DNA of 64,000 nt from Trichothermofontia sichuanensis B231. Its GTDB lineage: Bacteria; Cyanobacteriota; Cyanobacteriia; B231. Below are positions 18,503 through 26,045 of the stretch, in pieces. How positions within the stretch are numbered: the first letter of the stretch is position 1; every line of letters begins with the position of its first letter. The notes beneath the pieces were generated by a model. The model saw nothing but the letters and a program-made list of their open reading frames with translations. It made no database searches and was not told the DNA's origin. Position numbers and translations under genes: made by a program. The stretch covers positions 64,501 to 128,500 of the forward strand of contig NZ_CP110848.1 of the NCBI RefSeq assembly GCF_026240635.1, given 5' to 3'.

Positions 18503-18641
18503 CTGGATGTCTCCTGTTTACTGCTGCGGTACAGTCTACAAGGGAAGTGAGGCTAACAACGCTTGCCTTCCGGATTGTGTCGGATCACCTTGATGGGATC
18601 AAGTCAAGCATGACCTATCCCCCTGCCAACTTCAGTTGCGC

Positions 18642-18797
18642 TTAGCCGATATGGATTAACCAAATACCCAATGATTCGATAGGAGCCGGGAGCATTTCCC
18701 CCCGCAGATCTAGTAATTGCACCAGCACCAGATACACGATCGCCAGCCCCACGGAAATCACCCCCGTCACGATCGCCACCACCTTTTCACGCCCCAT
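18642..18797 (-). CDS. Small single-pass membrane protein, 51 residues
   Basis: This was found by direct reading. The protein begins MGREKVVAIVTGVISVGLAI and has one transmembrane helix (about residues 6-28: VAIVTGVISVGLAIVYLVLV), then QLLDLRGEMLPAPI and a hydrophobic tail. GAGGGGTAA precedes ATG 18797 as a ribosome binding site. The sequence looks like a conserved small cyanobacterial membrane protein, but I cannot name it. It lies between ureA (same strand, downstream) and the divergent CCB1-like gene. Confidence 0.6.
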   Translation of the reverse strand: MGREKVVAIVTGVISVGLAIVYLVLVQLLDLRGEMLPAPIESLGIWLIHIG

Positions 18798-18911
18798 CAC
18801 GGTTACCCCTCAGCCTCTAACGTCAGACCAGTGTTTGTAAAGATTTGCAACTAATTATAGGATGCAAGTAGGGACATTGCTGGCACACTGGACGGAGTAT
18901 CCTCTGGCGAT

Positions 18912-19448
18912 ATGATAACGACCCCCCTGGCTTCGACTTTGTTGTTAACCCTACTGATGGCGATCGGCCTGTTTTTTTTCATCCGGGCCTCGGTCAAGGA
19001 TCGCACGGAATCTGAAACCTTGCTATCGACCCAACCAGAAGACGCCCTCCTTACCCAACTAGAGCAGTATTTCACGACACGGGCCTATCGTATTGTTCAA
19101 CTAGACCCAGCAAAAAAGCAGGTCACCTTCAGCGGTGTCGTTGCCCCTAGCCTGGGGTTGGCAATCTTTTTGTCCTTGTTGGCGGCGATCGGGTTGCTTT
19201 GTCTGGCCCTAGTGATGTCGATGGCGCTGCCCCAAGTCGGTTCGCTGTGGTGGAGCTTAGTCCTATTGGCCCCGATCGCAGGCCAGTTCTATTGGCAAAA
19301 GGCCAAACGTTCAGAGCAGGTGCAGGTTCGGATAGAATCCTTAACCGCGCTCCCGACAGGTCAGCAAAGTGCAGTCACGATCGTGGCTCACCGGGACGAA
19401 CTCATCACCCTCCGCAACACCTTACCTCTGCAACCCCATGCCAATTAA
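18912..19448 (+). CDS. CCB1-like cofactor assembly of complex C subunit B protein
   Basis: The 178-residue protein has an N-terminal TM helix (LASTLLLTLLMAIGLFFFI) followed by RASVKDRTE, a motif I associate with the CCB1/DUF3529 family. A soluble segment then contains EDALLTQLEQYFTTRAYRIV and KKQVTFSGVV. Two further TM helices follow (about 85-110 and 115-135) and then a C-terminal beta-rich domain. In plants and cyanobacteria CCB proteins attach heme c-i to cytochrome b6 in the thylakoid membrane. The assignment rests on motif memory and topology, not a search. It is monocistronic. Confidence 0.65.
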   Translation: MITTPLASTLLLTLLMAIGLFFFIRASVKDRTESETLLSTQPEDALLTQLEQYFTTRAYRIVQLDPAKKQVTFSGVVAPSLGLAIFLSLLAAIGLLCLALVMSMALPQVGSLWWSLVLLAPIAGQFYWQKAKRSEQVQVRIESLTALPTGQQSAVTIVAHRDELITLRNTLPLQPHAN

Positions 19449-19669
19449 TTCTGAACTCTCAATCCTGGGATCTCAAGCAGAGTAGAAGACAACAATAAAC
19501 AAAGGGAGGCATCGTGTGATCCCTCCCCGTGGTTTTGATTATTCTTGAGTTTTTGGCGCAGGTGTTGCATTTGCTTGCGGTGCTGACGTTGGCGGGCCGA
19601 GCCACCACGCCCTTTGTGGTTACGCCCTTCCTGCCGGGGCGACTCCCACCGCTTCAATTGTCGAGCCAT
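19445..19669 (-). CDS. Small basic protein, 74 residues, doubtful
   Basis: MARQLKRWESPRQEGRNHKG is followed by an arginine, glutamine and histidine-rich stretch, then a hydrophobic tail SLCLLLSSTLL. GAGGA lies a few bases before ATG 19669. The start overlaps the end of the integrase remnant by 16 bases. The composition could reflect a small nucleic-acid-binding protein, or chance coding in decaying DNA next to the integrase scar. No family recognised. Confidence 0.3.
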   Translation of the reverse strand: MARQLKRWESPRQEGRNHKGRGGSARQRQHRKQMQHLRQKLKNNQNHGEGSHDASLCLLLSSTLLEIPGLRVQN

Positions 19670-20061
19670 AAATTGTCCTCGTTAATCTGGCTTCTACGGT
19701 AATTGGTGTAACGGTCCCAGTGTTCAGACAGATCTAAGGGAGTGTCGGGTTTATCATCCCTAGTCTTGTTTTTCTGAGGTTTGTACTTGGCTAGGGTGAA
19801 GTCGAACGCATTGTTCAGGATGTCTAGCTCAATTGTACTAGCGGTCAACTCTGCTTTTTTCCGATTGATCGCGTTGTCATCCAATCCTAGCGTTAGGTAT
19901 TTATGCTTGCCACCATACAGCGATCGCGGTAACCGAAGTCGTAACTTTCCCTGAACTGCTTCTACACCGACAGATCCTTTCTTAGCGCGGGATTGGGTAG
20001 CAGTCGCTTTACTCACCATGGAACGATCCTCCATAGCCAAAATCATAGGCAGAATCGTCAA
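19654..20061 (-). pseudogene. N-terminal remnant of a tyrosine-type site-specific integrase
   Basis: The 135-codon frame carries the arm-type DNA-binding part of cyanobacterial integrases: KKGSVGVEAVQGKLRLRLPR, KYLTLGLDDNAINRKKAELT, ASTIELDILNNAFDFTLAKY and KPQKNKT. It then stops shortly into the core-binding region (LSEHWDRYTNYRRSQ). The catalytic domain with Arg, His and Tyr is missing. It lies 98 bases from the 3' end of tRNA-Leu, the usual place for an integrase of an element inserted in a tRNA gene. It is best read as a relic of an integrative element. Confidence 0.7.
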
Positions 20062-20158
20062 TCGAGCGACTACAGGATAGCGTTAAGTTAAGAATTCTCA
20101 GCTTGTCCTAAAGCTGTATCCTTTATGTAGTAAGCATTTTAGAGCATTTTAGAGCTTA

Positions 20159-20240
20159 TGGGCGGGGCGAGGCTCGAACTCGCATGACCGAAGTCGCTAC
20201 ATTTTGAGTGTAGTGCGTCTACCAATTCCGCCACCCGCCC
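20159..20240 (-). tRNA. tRNA-Leu (CAA)
   Basis: The minus strand has acceptor stem GGGCGGG/CCCGCCC, discriminator A, the Leu-type D-arm GTGGCGGAATTGGTAGACGC, anticodon loop CTCAAAA (CAA) and a class II long variable arm. The T-loop is GAGTTCGAGCCTC. It is flanked by an integrase relic on its 3' side and gene fragments on its 5' side. Confidence 0.95.
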
Positions 20241-20317
20241 TTGGGGTAAGCTTTCCTATTATACCGAATCTTGTCCGCTTGGATCAGGGATATCCCCAAC
20301 TGCTCTCGACTACCTGA

Positions 20318-20647
20318 CTGTGTTAGACTGCACGGTTGGCTCAGGAGGCCAATCATAGCAAGGCCCTCGATCTTGGAATCAGGCAAGCCCTGCACATTCC
20401 GCAACTATTTCGAGATGACCTACGAGCCGACATTCTGGCTGAATTTGACTCCTCGCTCCGACGCACCAACCTTGCCCTGCCCAGAGCTAACCTGGCTTTA
20501 GAGCCACTGACAGTTCTGAAAAACAGTATCGAGCGCCGATTGCCCTACGTTAGCCTAACCAGTGAAGCCGCCTGCCGAGAAATCCTCATTGCCCCACTTG
20601 TCCTTACGTTAATTGATTACACCCAGGCAGGCACACTTGCGTATTGA
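20318..20647 (+). pseudogene. Fragment of an unidentified protein gene
   Basis: The frame with HSKALDLGIRQALHIPQLFR has no good start. It ends at TSEAACREILIAPLVLTLID followed by YTQAGTLAY and a stop. The end resembles the N-terminal half of cyanobacterial PD-(D/E)XK-like hypothetical proteins (SEAACREFLIAP-type motif, from memory). It sits between tRNA-Leu and a tRNA-like fragment, in a scar region, so I read it as a truncated gene. Confidence 0.35.
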
Positions 20648-20675
20648 GTATCCCATCAACCTCAGGCAATCTCCA

Positions 20676-21551
20676 CTACCAGTTCCGCCACCCCCTCTTA
20701 GGAGTCGCGTTTCCCGGTTGCCGTAGCCGGTCTCCCTGAATCAAACTGTGATAGGCCGGACTATTGGCCCAGCGATCAATCTCGCGCGCGCGCAAAACCG
20801 GAACCGGATGGGTGAGGGAGGTAGTATGGGCTTGCCGCAAGGCTTCACCGATCGGCGTTTGGGTTGCCGCGTCATAGGCCCGTGCCTGAGCCAGGAAGGC
20901 ATCCACATTCAGTTGGTTCGCCAGACTCGGAGACCCGCCGGTCAGTTTCATCAGCAGGGAAATAATGATTTTGGGATCACGAGTCACCAGCAGGGCGGCG
21001 CGATCGCAGGTCAATTCCGCACAGCGTAGCCATTCCATAATTTGAGCTTGCAGGTTTTGGGCGATCGCCCCCCCCAGACTCGGCAACTGGCCAGCAGCCA
21101 AAATCATCAAGTTAGCCAGGGTCAGATAAACCCCATGATCACACTTAAGATGTCCTAGTTCGTGGGCCATGACCGCCTGGATTTCGTCAGGATTGAGCAA
21201 TTCCAGGAGGGAAGTATGGATGACCATAAACGGCTGCTTCCCCCGCATGGCGAAGGTATAGGCATTGGGCACCGGATTTTGGCGCACGTAAAGCTGGGGC
21301 GGTTCCAACTCCAGGATGCGACAGGCGTCCAACAATAGCTGGTATAAATCGGGCAACTGCTGTTCGCCGACCAAAATCCCCGACGCGATATTGTCCAGAT
21401 AGAGGAACTGCTCCGCCATTGGCCCTAAAAAGCTACGAATGACCAGATCCAGCCCCGGCAACTGTTTAAGCGCATTGGTTGCTTCTAAATCCAGAGGATG
21501 GCGAAATTGGTTCGCGCTCAAGCCGATTAAGGGGGATTTGACAGAAGACAT
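20676..21551 (-). CDS. M48 family zinc metallopeptidase
   Basis: The 291-residue protein has the zinc motif HELGH in AVMAHELGHLKCDHG (about residue 137), with a second zinc ligand expected in CAELTCDRAALL. Preceding motifs are NPVPNAYTFAMRGKQPFMVI and HTSLLELLNPDEIQ, and LTHPVPVLRAREID follows. It has only a weak hydrophobic stretch (LANLMILAAGQLPSLGGAI) and may be a peripheral membrane protease. The start MSSVKSPLIGLS at 21551 was chosen; the open frame extends 30 codons upstream without family-like sequence. The last residues GWRNW and the stop are encoded by tRNA-Leu-like sequence. Confidence 0.88.
   Translation of the reverse strand: MSSVKSPLIGLSANQFRHPLDLEATNALKQLPGLDLVIRSFLGPMAEQFLYLDNIASGILVGEQQLPDLYQLLLDACRILELEPPQLYVRQNPVPNAYTFAMRGKQPFMVIHTSLLELLNPDEIQAVMAHELGHLKCDHGVYLTLANLMILAAGQLPSLGGAIAQNLQAQIMEWLRCAELTCDRAALLVTRDPKIIISLLMKLTGGSPSLANQLNVDAFLAQARAYDAATQTPIGEALRQAHTTSLTHPVPVLRAREIDRWANSPAYHSLIQGDRLRQPGNATPKRGWRNW
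20678..20697 (-). repeat. Partial tRNA-Leu 5'-end sequence
   Basis: GGTGGCGGAACTGGTA on the minus strand matches GGTGGCGGAATTGGTA of the intact tRNA-Leu 440 bases away, with one mismatch. It could be an att-like duplication, a remnant tRNA or a chance match. It overlaps the last codons of the M48 protease gene. Confidence 0.5.
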
Positions 21552-21856
21552 AGGCAAGTGGGAAACAAGACGCCAAGGGAACCCATATTTATATGTACTG
21601 TACTCCATTCCCCAGAAGACTGTCCGACCCGCTGGTTGCAACTGGTAGTGAGGATGACTGCCGGTTAAAGTTGCGTTGTATGTCTATCCATGTCGGATTA
21701 TTGCATTTCAGTAATCTTTACCAGACCTTTATTTTTGCTCATTAGCGTAGAAATAGTAGATTCACTCGCATACTAACCTCCCTTTCAACCAATACCCCTC
21801 TCACGTGATCTTTCCGTGCTGAATTGCTTTTTTTCAAAACCGAGGTAAAAGACATT

Positions 21857-22111
21857 ATGACCTGCTGCCCTTGCTGTTCAAGTTTGATGCTCCGTCGTGT
21901 CCGACAGGGGAAAGTGTACTGGTTCTGTCGAACCTGTTGGCAGGAAATGCCTGTACTGACGGTTGAGGGGCAACCCCCTAACTCAACCGTACCTGCTCCC
22001 GCACGCCATGCCGTGACACTTAATTCAGTCAAAGAGGGTGATTTGCAACACTTTTTCAATCGCATTGAGAAAAGCAGCTTAACTCGGAAACAACTAGCTC
22101 TAGCGCTTTAG
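21857..22111 (+). CDS. Small zinc-ribbon protein, 84 residues
   Basis: The protein starts MTCCPCCSSLMLRRVRQGKV and continues YWFCRTCWQEMP. Two CxxC pairs (CPCC and CRTC) should form a zinc ribbon at residues 3-30. The remainder is polar, with a C-terminal helix ending KQLALAL. I recall similar cyanobacterial zinc-ribbon proteins of unknown function. ATG 21857 has AGGTAAAAG upstream and places the cysteines at the start; an ATG 11 codons earlier is less likely. The 305-base region before it shows no gene. Confidence 0.7.
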   Translation: MTCCPCCSSLMLRRVRQGKVYWFCRTCWQEMPVLTVEGQPPNSTVPAPARHAVTLNSVKEGDLQHFFNRIEKSSLTRKQLALAL

Positions 22112-22199
22112 AAATCACCTATGTTGAGCGTTGTCCTAACACAGATAGGCAAGCTAACGCTAAAGGGGGATAGGGGATTCCTCTATCCCCAAATTTTTT

Positions 22200-22257
22200 G
22201 GCTCTCCTGAGTTTAGGGTGGGAGCGCTACAGGTCACTACCCTAAACTCAATGTTTC
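22200..22257. mobile_element. Truncated family C MITE arm
   Basis: The sequence GGCTCTCCTGAGTTTAGGGT, a decayed hairpin and CCTAAACTCAATG resemble the left arm of the 112-bp element. The complete copy C4 starts eleven bases on. Confidence 0.6.
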
Positions 22258-22267
22258 CAATCTTGTG

Positions 22268-22379
22268 GGCTCTTCTGAGTTTATGGTGGGGGCGCTACGC
22301 GCCCCCACCATAAACTCAGCATTTGCGATCGTTTATTTGTAGCTGCTGATACTGCTTACCCCAAAATCCCACAAGAACC
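22268..22379. mobile_element. 112-bp MITE (family C), copy C4
   Basis: Exactly 112 bp, in the same orientation as C1, with the perfect 19-bp-stem hairpin at 22277-22317. It is flanked by ATCTTGTG on both sides (22260-22267 and 22380-22387), a perfect 8-bp target duplication. The hairpin loop is TAC, whereas C1 has GTA, so the hairpin centre is inverted relative to the element ends. Confidence 0.93.
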
Positions 22380-22399
22380 ATCTTGTGCTGGTAGTTCCT

Positions 22400-22518
22400 T
22401 ATGGTCAATCCAAATAAGAACGATACAGTTTTTCACTCCCCTATCACGCTCTGGGAGAGGGGCTGGGGGTGAGGGGGCTGTTTCAGCCTAAATGGCAATG
22501 ACTATGGCAATGACTATA
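22400..22518. repeat. Family B repeat, subtype 2, copy 4
   Basis: It begins TATGGTCAATCCAAATAAGA and ends GGCAATGACTATA, with the last 13 bases duplicated. The inner hairpin is CTCTGGGAGAG. The same left end occurs at 59083 and 60458. It lies between convergent genes together with C4; the gap has no gene. Confidence 0.85.
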
Positions 22519-22570
22519 GTCTGTGGGCAGGCGCCTGTCCTAGTTTCGCCTCCATGCTGCGCAAGTTTCT

Positions 22571-23302
22571 TTATCTGCCATGTAAGTGGCTGAGTGCAAG
22601 CTGGGCCTCGCGGCGCAAATTGGCAGCGATACGAAACAATTCTTGACCTGTGTGTAGGTGCTGATCGTTGTAGTTGAAGGGAAAGGCTTCTAATTCATCA
22701 AGGCCATCACCCAGACGATCGAGACAATAGTACAAATGAACGGCAACACCAGCGGCATGTTTGGGATTGGGACACGATCGAAATTGGCGTTGCGCAACCT
22801 GCCAATCCCCTCGACAGGATTCCAAATAGCCTTGAAACGCCAGCATTAGATCATCGTCAAAGGGATCAGCCGCTAATTCATCAATTTGGGTACGCAGGGA
22901 GGTCAAGATACCCTCAACCAGGCGATCGACGGGACCATACACCTGCTGGAGCCAATCTTGTAGGTATTGAGCACTGGCCTGGTTTTGCTGGCGTTGTTGC
23001 TGATGCTGCCGTTGGGCAGTCGCTGTGCGCTGGGATTGGCTCGCCCAAGCTGACCCGTCGCTGGGTTCTGTCCCGTTGGAGTTTCCCAAGCTCTGAAGTT
23101 GCCGATCGTAGATCGATCGCTGACGGGGATTGCTTAACACTTCATAAGCCGCATTCACCTGGGTCAGACGGACTGGGTCTGCGGTTTCCCGATTATTATC
23201 CGGATGAATACGCCGGACTAATTGACGATAGGCTTGCTTGATCTCTGCCTGAGTCGCGGTGGGGGCGATCGCTAAGACCTCGTAATGGGTTGGGGCTACC
23301 AT
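22571..23302 (-). CDS. DnaJ-domain protein
   Basis: The 243-residue protein has an N-terminal J domain (THYEVLAIAPTATQAEIKQA, YRQLVRRIHPDNNRETADPV, with the HPD at about 34-36). A glutamine-rich segment follows (TATAQRQHQQQRQQNQAS). The C-terminal region is unrelated to classical DnaJ (QDWLQQVYGPVDRLVEGIL, ACCREDGE-free) and has no zinc-finger cysteines. It would recruit a DnaK to a specific client through the C-terminal part. It starts 11 bases after the Rrf2 gene and is probably in the same operon. Confidence 0.85.
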   Translation of the reverse strand: MVAPTHYEVLAIAPTATQAEIKQAYRQLVRRIHPDNNRETADPVRLTQVNAAYEVLSNPRQRSIYDRQLQSLGNSNGTEPSDGSAWASQSQRTATAQRQHQQQRQQNQASAQYLQDWLQQVYGPVDRLVEGILTSLRTQIDELAADPFDDDLMLAFQGYLESCRGDWQVAQRQFRSCPNPKHAAGVAVHLYYCLDRLGDGLDELEAFPFNYNDQHLHTGQELFRIAANLRREAQLALSHLHGR

Positions 23303-23313
23303 AGCACGACAGA

Positions 23314-23766
23314 TTAGATGTAATACATCAAATTACGTTGGCGTCTGGCATCCCGTTGGGTGGCTAAATCCTGCAAGGTATAGCGCTGGAAAACCGAATC
23401 CACCGCCGATTGGGCCTCTTGCCAAACCTCATGAATAATTGTACCCTCAACCGTCTGGCTGGCCTGCTTGGTATCGGCTGCCTGGGAGTCCAGTCCCTCA
23501 ATACAATTGATCACATCCAGTAGGCTAATTTGCCAAGGATCCCGGGCTAAGGTGTAGCCCCCCTTCGCCCCCCGCTGCGATCGCACAAACCCACCCCGGC
23601 GCAGGGTCGCTAGCAATTGCTCTAGATAGCGATCGGGAATGTGCTGTTGGGCAGCAATCTGGCGGATTTGCAGGGGTTCCCCACTCTGATAAGTCCTCGC
23701 CAACTCCAACAGCGCCAAGAGCGCGTATTCACTTTTACAAGACAGTTCCACGGCCTGTTCTATCAA
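23314..23766 (-). CDS. Rrf2 family transcriptional regulator
   Basis: The 150-residue protein has the Rrf2 winged helix: VELSCKSEYALLALLELART, PLQIRQIAAQQHIPDRYLEQ, LLATLRRGGFVRSQRGAKGG and YTLARDPWQISLLDVINCIEG. The three-cysteine cluster of IscR is not present; I see only one cysteine in the C-terminal half. So it may not carry an Fe-S cluster in the IscR way. The downstream DnaJ-like gene is separated by 11 bases. Such Rrf2 proteins in cyanobacteria are linked to Fe-S or redox regulation, but the targets here are unknown. Confidence 0.87.
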   Translation of the reverse strand: MIEQAVELSCKSEYALLALLELARTYQSGEPLQIRQIAAQQHIPDRYLEQLLATLRRGGFVRSQRGAKGGYTLARDPWQISLLDVINCIEGLDSQAADTKQASQTVEGTIIHEVWQEAQSAVDSVFQRYTLQDLATQRDARRQRNLMYYI

Positions 23767-23829
23767 TGTGCCCCTATCAGTATATCCCGGTTCTCCACTG
23801 GGGTATGCAGGTTTAAGATTTATGCCATG

Positions 23830-23859
23830 AAAAAACCTCCCTCAGGGGTCAGGGAGGTT
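23830..23859 (-). terminator. Rho-independent terminator of the porin gene
   Basis: On the minus strand AACCTCCCT and AGGGAGGTT form a 9-bp stem with an 8-base loop, ending in a T-run of six. It follows the porin stop at 23907 by 48 bases and precedes the Rrf2 gene on the same strand. Confidence 0.85.
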
Positions 23860-23906
23860 GCGAATTGAACTCAAAACTAGACACAATCGCTAGCTCTGGT
23901 TGGGGT

Positions 23907-25703
23907 TTAGAACTGGAAGGTGGTGCGCAGCGTGCCCACCCAAACCGTATCGTTGTTACTGTTGTGATTGGGGTTAGTAATCACATAAACACCCGGCGTG
24001 ATGGCAATAAAGTCATTCACCTGGAACTTGTAGAAGCCCTCAATGTGCAGCGAGGTATCTTCATCTTCAAAGCGGCTACGATCGTTATAGCTGACCTTCG
24101 GCGGCATCCCAATCACCAGACCACCCAGGTTCCCTTCCTTACCCAGATCAGGGAAAGCTAGTACGGCTGCCCAAGTCCAGAGATCAGCGTTGCGGCTAGC
24201 CCCTGACTGATTGTGGGCATCCCCAAAACCAACCCAGCCGCCAAAGGCAAACTTCGGCGAAATCCGCCAGTTCAGCATACCGTTGTAGGTATTCATCGAC
24301 GTTGCGCTGCGGCCAAAGGGAGCATTGGCATTCCAACTACCCGTCAGCGCAGACAAACCTGGCAGATCCCCACCGGGGTAGTAGGAGTGGGTGTAGGCAA
24401 AGCCCAATTCCAAACTCTCGCTGGGGGCAAACATTAACTGGCCCACAATGGTGTTGTCACCGTTGAACAGGCCGTTCTTATCGGCGGGATTACCCGCATC
24501 GCTCGCCAGGTAAGCTGCTGTCAAAGCAACCTTGCGATCTTTACCAAACCAGAAGTTAACCCCAGCCCCCGCATTGGACCCGGTACCGGCACGGTAAACA
24601 AACGGGTTGCGATCGGCGAACCGGGAAATCGCATTGATGCCATCCCCATAGATTGGGTTGAACGTGGTCGGCGAGATATCGTCAAAGTCCAAGCCAGCCG
24701 TACCAATGGTCACCTGGACGCGATCGCCCATCGGGAACTTGTAGTACAACTGGCCAAGCTGAATGTCGTTGCCATTATCGTAGGCATAGCTCAGCGTTGC
24801 CATTGGCGTCCCCGTTGCCCGGAGGAAATCATTGGTATTCCCTGCATCAAGCCGGGTCCACAACAGATCTTCCCCTGTAAAGGTGGTGGCTAAACCTAAA
24901 CGCAGACGGTTGCTGAAGACAGTATTGTCGTTTACACTGCGACGATTCAGGTCATTGCTTTCAAAACCAAAATCAGCCGCTTGGTCCAAGGGTGGATAAG
25001 CTTTTCCATCCCCAAACGCATTACTGAGACCGAAGATGGCTTCCCCCCGTAGCTTGGTGGTGGTGGAGAATTGGGTTGCTTCCAATTGGGCAGTCCGCGC
25101 TTCCAAGTTGTCAACCCGACCGCGCAGGGTAGCCAGTTCAGCGGCAAACTCTTCTTGCAGTTTTTGCAGGACCGCCAGATCTTCCTTAGTAGCCAAGTCA
25201 GCGGTAGCAGCCGCAATCAATTCATTGACCCGATCCATACAGGCGTTCAGACCAGCGGCAAATTCATACCGGGTGAGCGCTCGCTGACCGCGATAGGTGC
25301 CATCGGGATAACCCACAATACAGCCATACTTTTCAACCAGGGACTGCAACGCTTGGAAAGCCCAGTCAGTCGGTTTAACATCCGATAATTGGGTAACCGA
25401 GGTAACCTGGCCAATACCTTGCCGGCCCTGACCTTCGCGGCTGTAGGTCCGAACTTGGTCAAGGGTTGAGGTGTCCAGTTGGGCAACCGGCTCAACTCTG
25501 GGCTGGGCAACCACAGTATCTGTAGACAGGGTGGGTAAGGCTTGGGCTACTTCCAGAGGAGCAGCCGTTTCAACCGTCGGAACCAGGATTGTCCCTTCGG
25601 TAGGAGTTTCGTTGGCCAAGGCCGTCGTCGACAGTGCCAGGCTAGCACCGAGAAGAGCAGGGGCCGCCAGCAGCGAATTTCTTAAAAACTTGGACGTCAT
25701 CAT
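23907..25703 (-). CDS. Outer-membrane porin, SLH domain plus OprB-type barrel (Som family)
   Basis: The 598-residue protein has a signal peptide (MMTSKFLRNSLLAAPALLGA, cleavage near ALANE). An SLH domain at about 105-170 includes SVTQLSDVKPTDWAFQALQS and YGCIVGYPDGTYRGQRALTR. A coiled coil follows (DLAVLQKLQEEFAAELATLR). The C-terminal beta-barrel, about 220-598, ends in F (TLRTTFQF), as outer-membrane barrels do. The SLH domain binds pyruvylated cell-wall polymer. Cyanobacterial members are annotated as iron or small-solute porins. A paralogue lies at 38703. It has its own promoter region and terminator. Confidence 0.93.
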   Translation of the reverse strand: MMTSKFLRNSLLAAPALLGASLALSTTALANETPTEGTILVPTVETAAPLEVAQALPTLSTDTVVAQPRVEPVAQLDTSTLDQVRTYSREGQGRQGIGQVTSVTQLSDVKPTDWAFQALQSLVEKYGCIVGYPDGTYRGQRALTRYEFAAGLNACMDRVNELIAAATADLATKEDLAVLQKLQEEFAAELATLRGRVDNLEARTAQLEATQFSTTTKLRGEAIFGLSNAFGDGKAYPPLDQAADFGFESNDLNRRSVNDNTVFSNRLRLGLATTFTGEDLLWTRLDAGNTNDFLRATGTPMATLSYAYDNGNDIQLGQLYYKFPMGDRVQVTIGTAGLDFDDISPTTFNPIYGDGINAISRFADRNPFVYRAGTGSNAGAGVNFWFGKDRKVALTAAYLASDAGNPADKNGLFNGDNTIVGQLMFAPSESLELGFAYTHSYYPGGDLPGLSALTGSWNANAPFGRSATSMNTYNGMLNWRISPKFAFGGWVGFGDAHNQSGASRNADLWTWAAVLAFPDLGKEGNLGGLVIGMPPKVSYNDRSRFEDEDTSLHIEGFYKFQVNDFIAITPGVYVITNPNHNSNNDTVWVGTLRTTFQF

Positions 25704-26045
25704 TTCGTTTCCTCACACCTTAACCGAGACAGCTCCGAGGAAGATACCTATTGAGTATATAACTCCTCTGAGAATCCTGCACCCATCTTAGCCGATTTTT
25801 CCCAAAATCTGACATCTGTTTTACAGTAAAGTACTACCGGGACAGCTAGCAGAGGGCTAACCTGAGGGCTTGGCCTGCAGGAACAATAAGCCTTGCTACC
25901 ACGCAAGAACACGCCTACTGTATGCCAATTACTGGTAATTGCTAACTCTCCAAATACTAGGGCCGCCAGGGCTACTGCAATGCTCGTGCTGCCATGCGTT
26001 TGTGTATAGATAGCGCTGCCAGATTCAGGCGATATCAAGATAAAA
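25704..26045. promoter_or_regulatory. Divergent promoter region, porin and bioF
   Basis: This 342-base gap lies between the divergent porin and bioF genes and must hold both promoters. It contains ATTGAGTATATAACTC near 25750 on the plus strand, a possible AT-rich box. I could not find a clear Fur or BirA-type operator. No gene was recognised. Confidence 0.4.
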
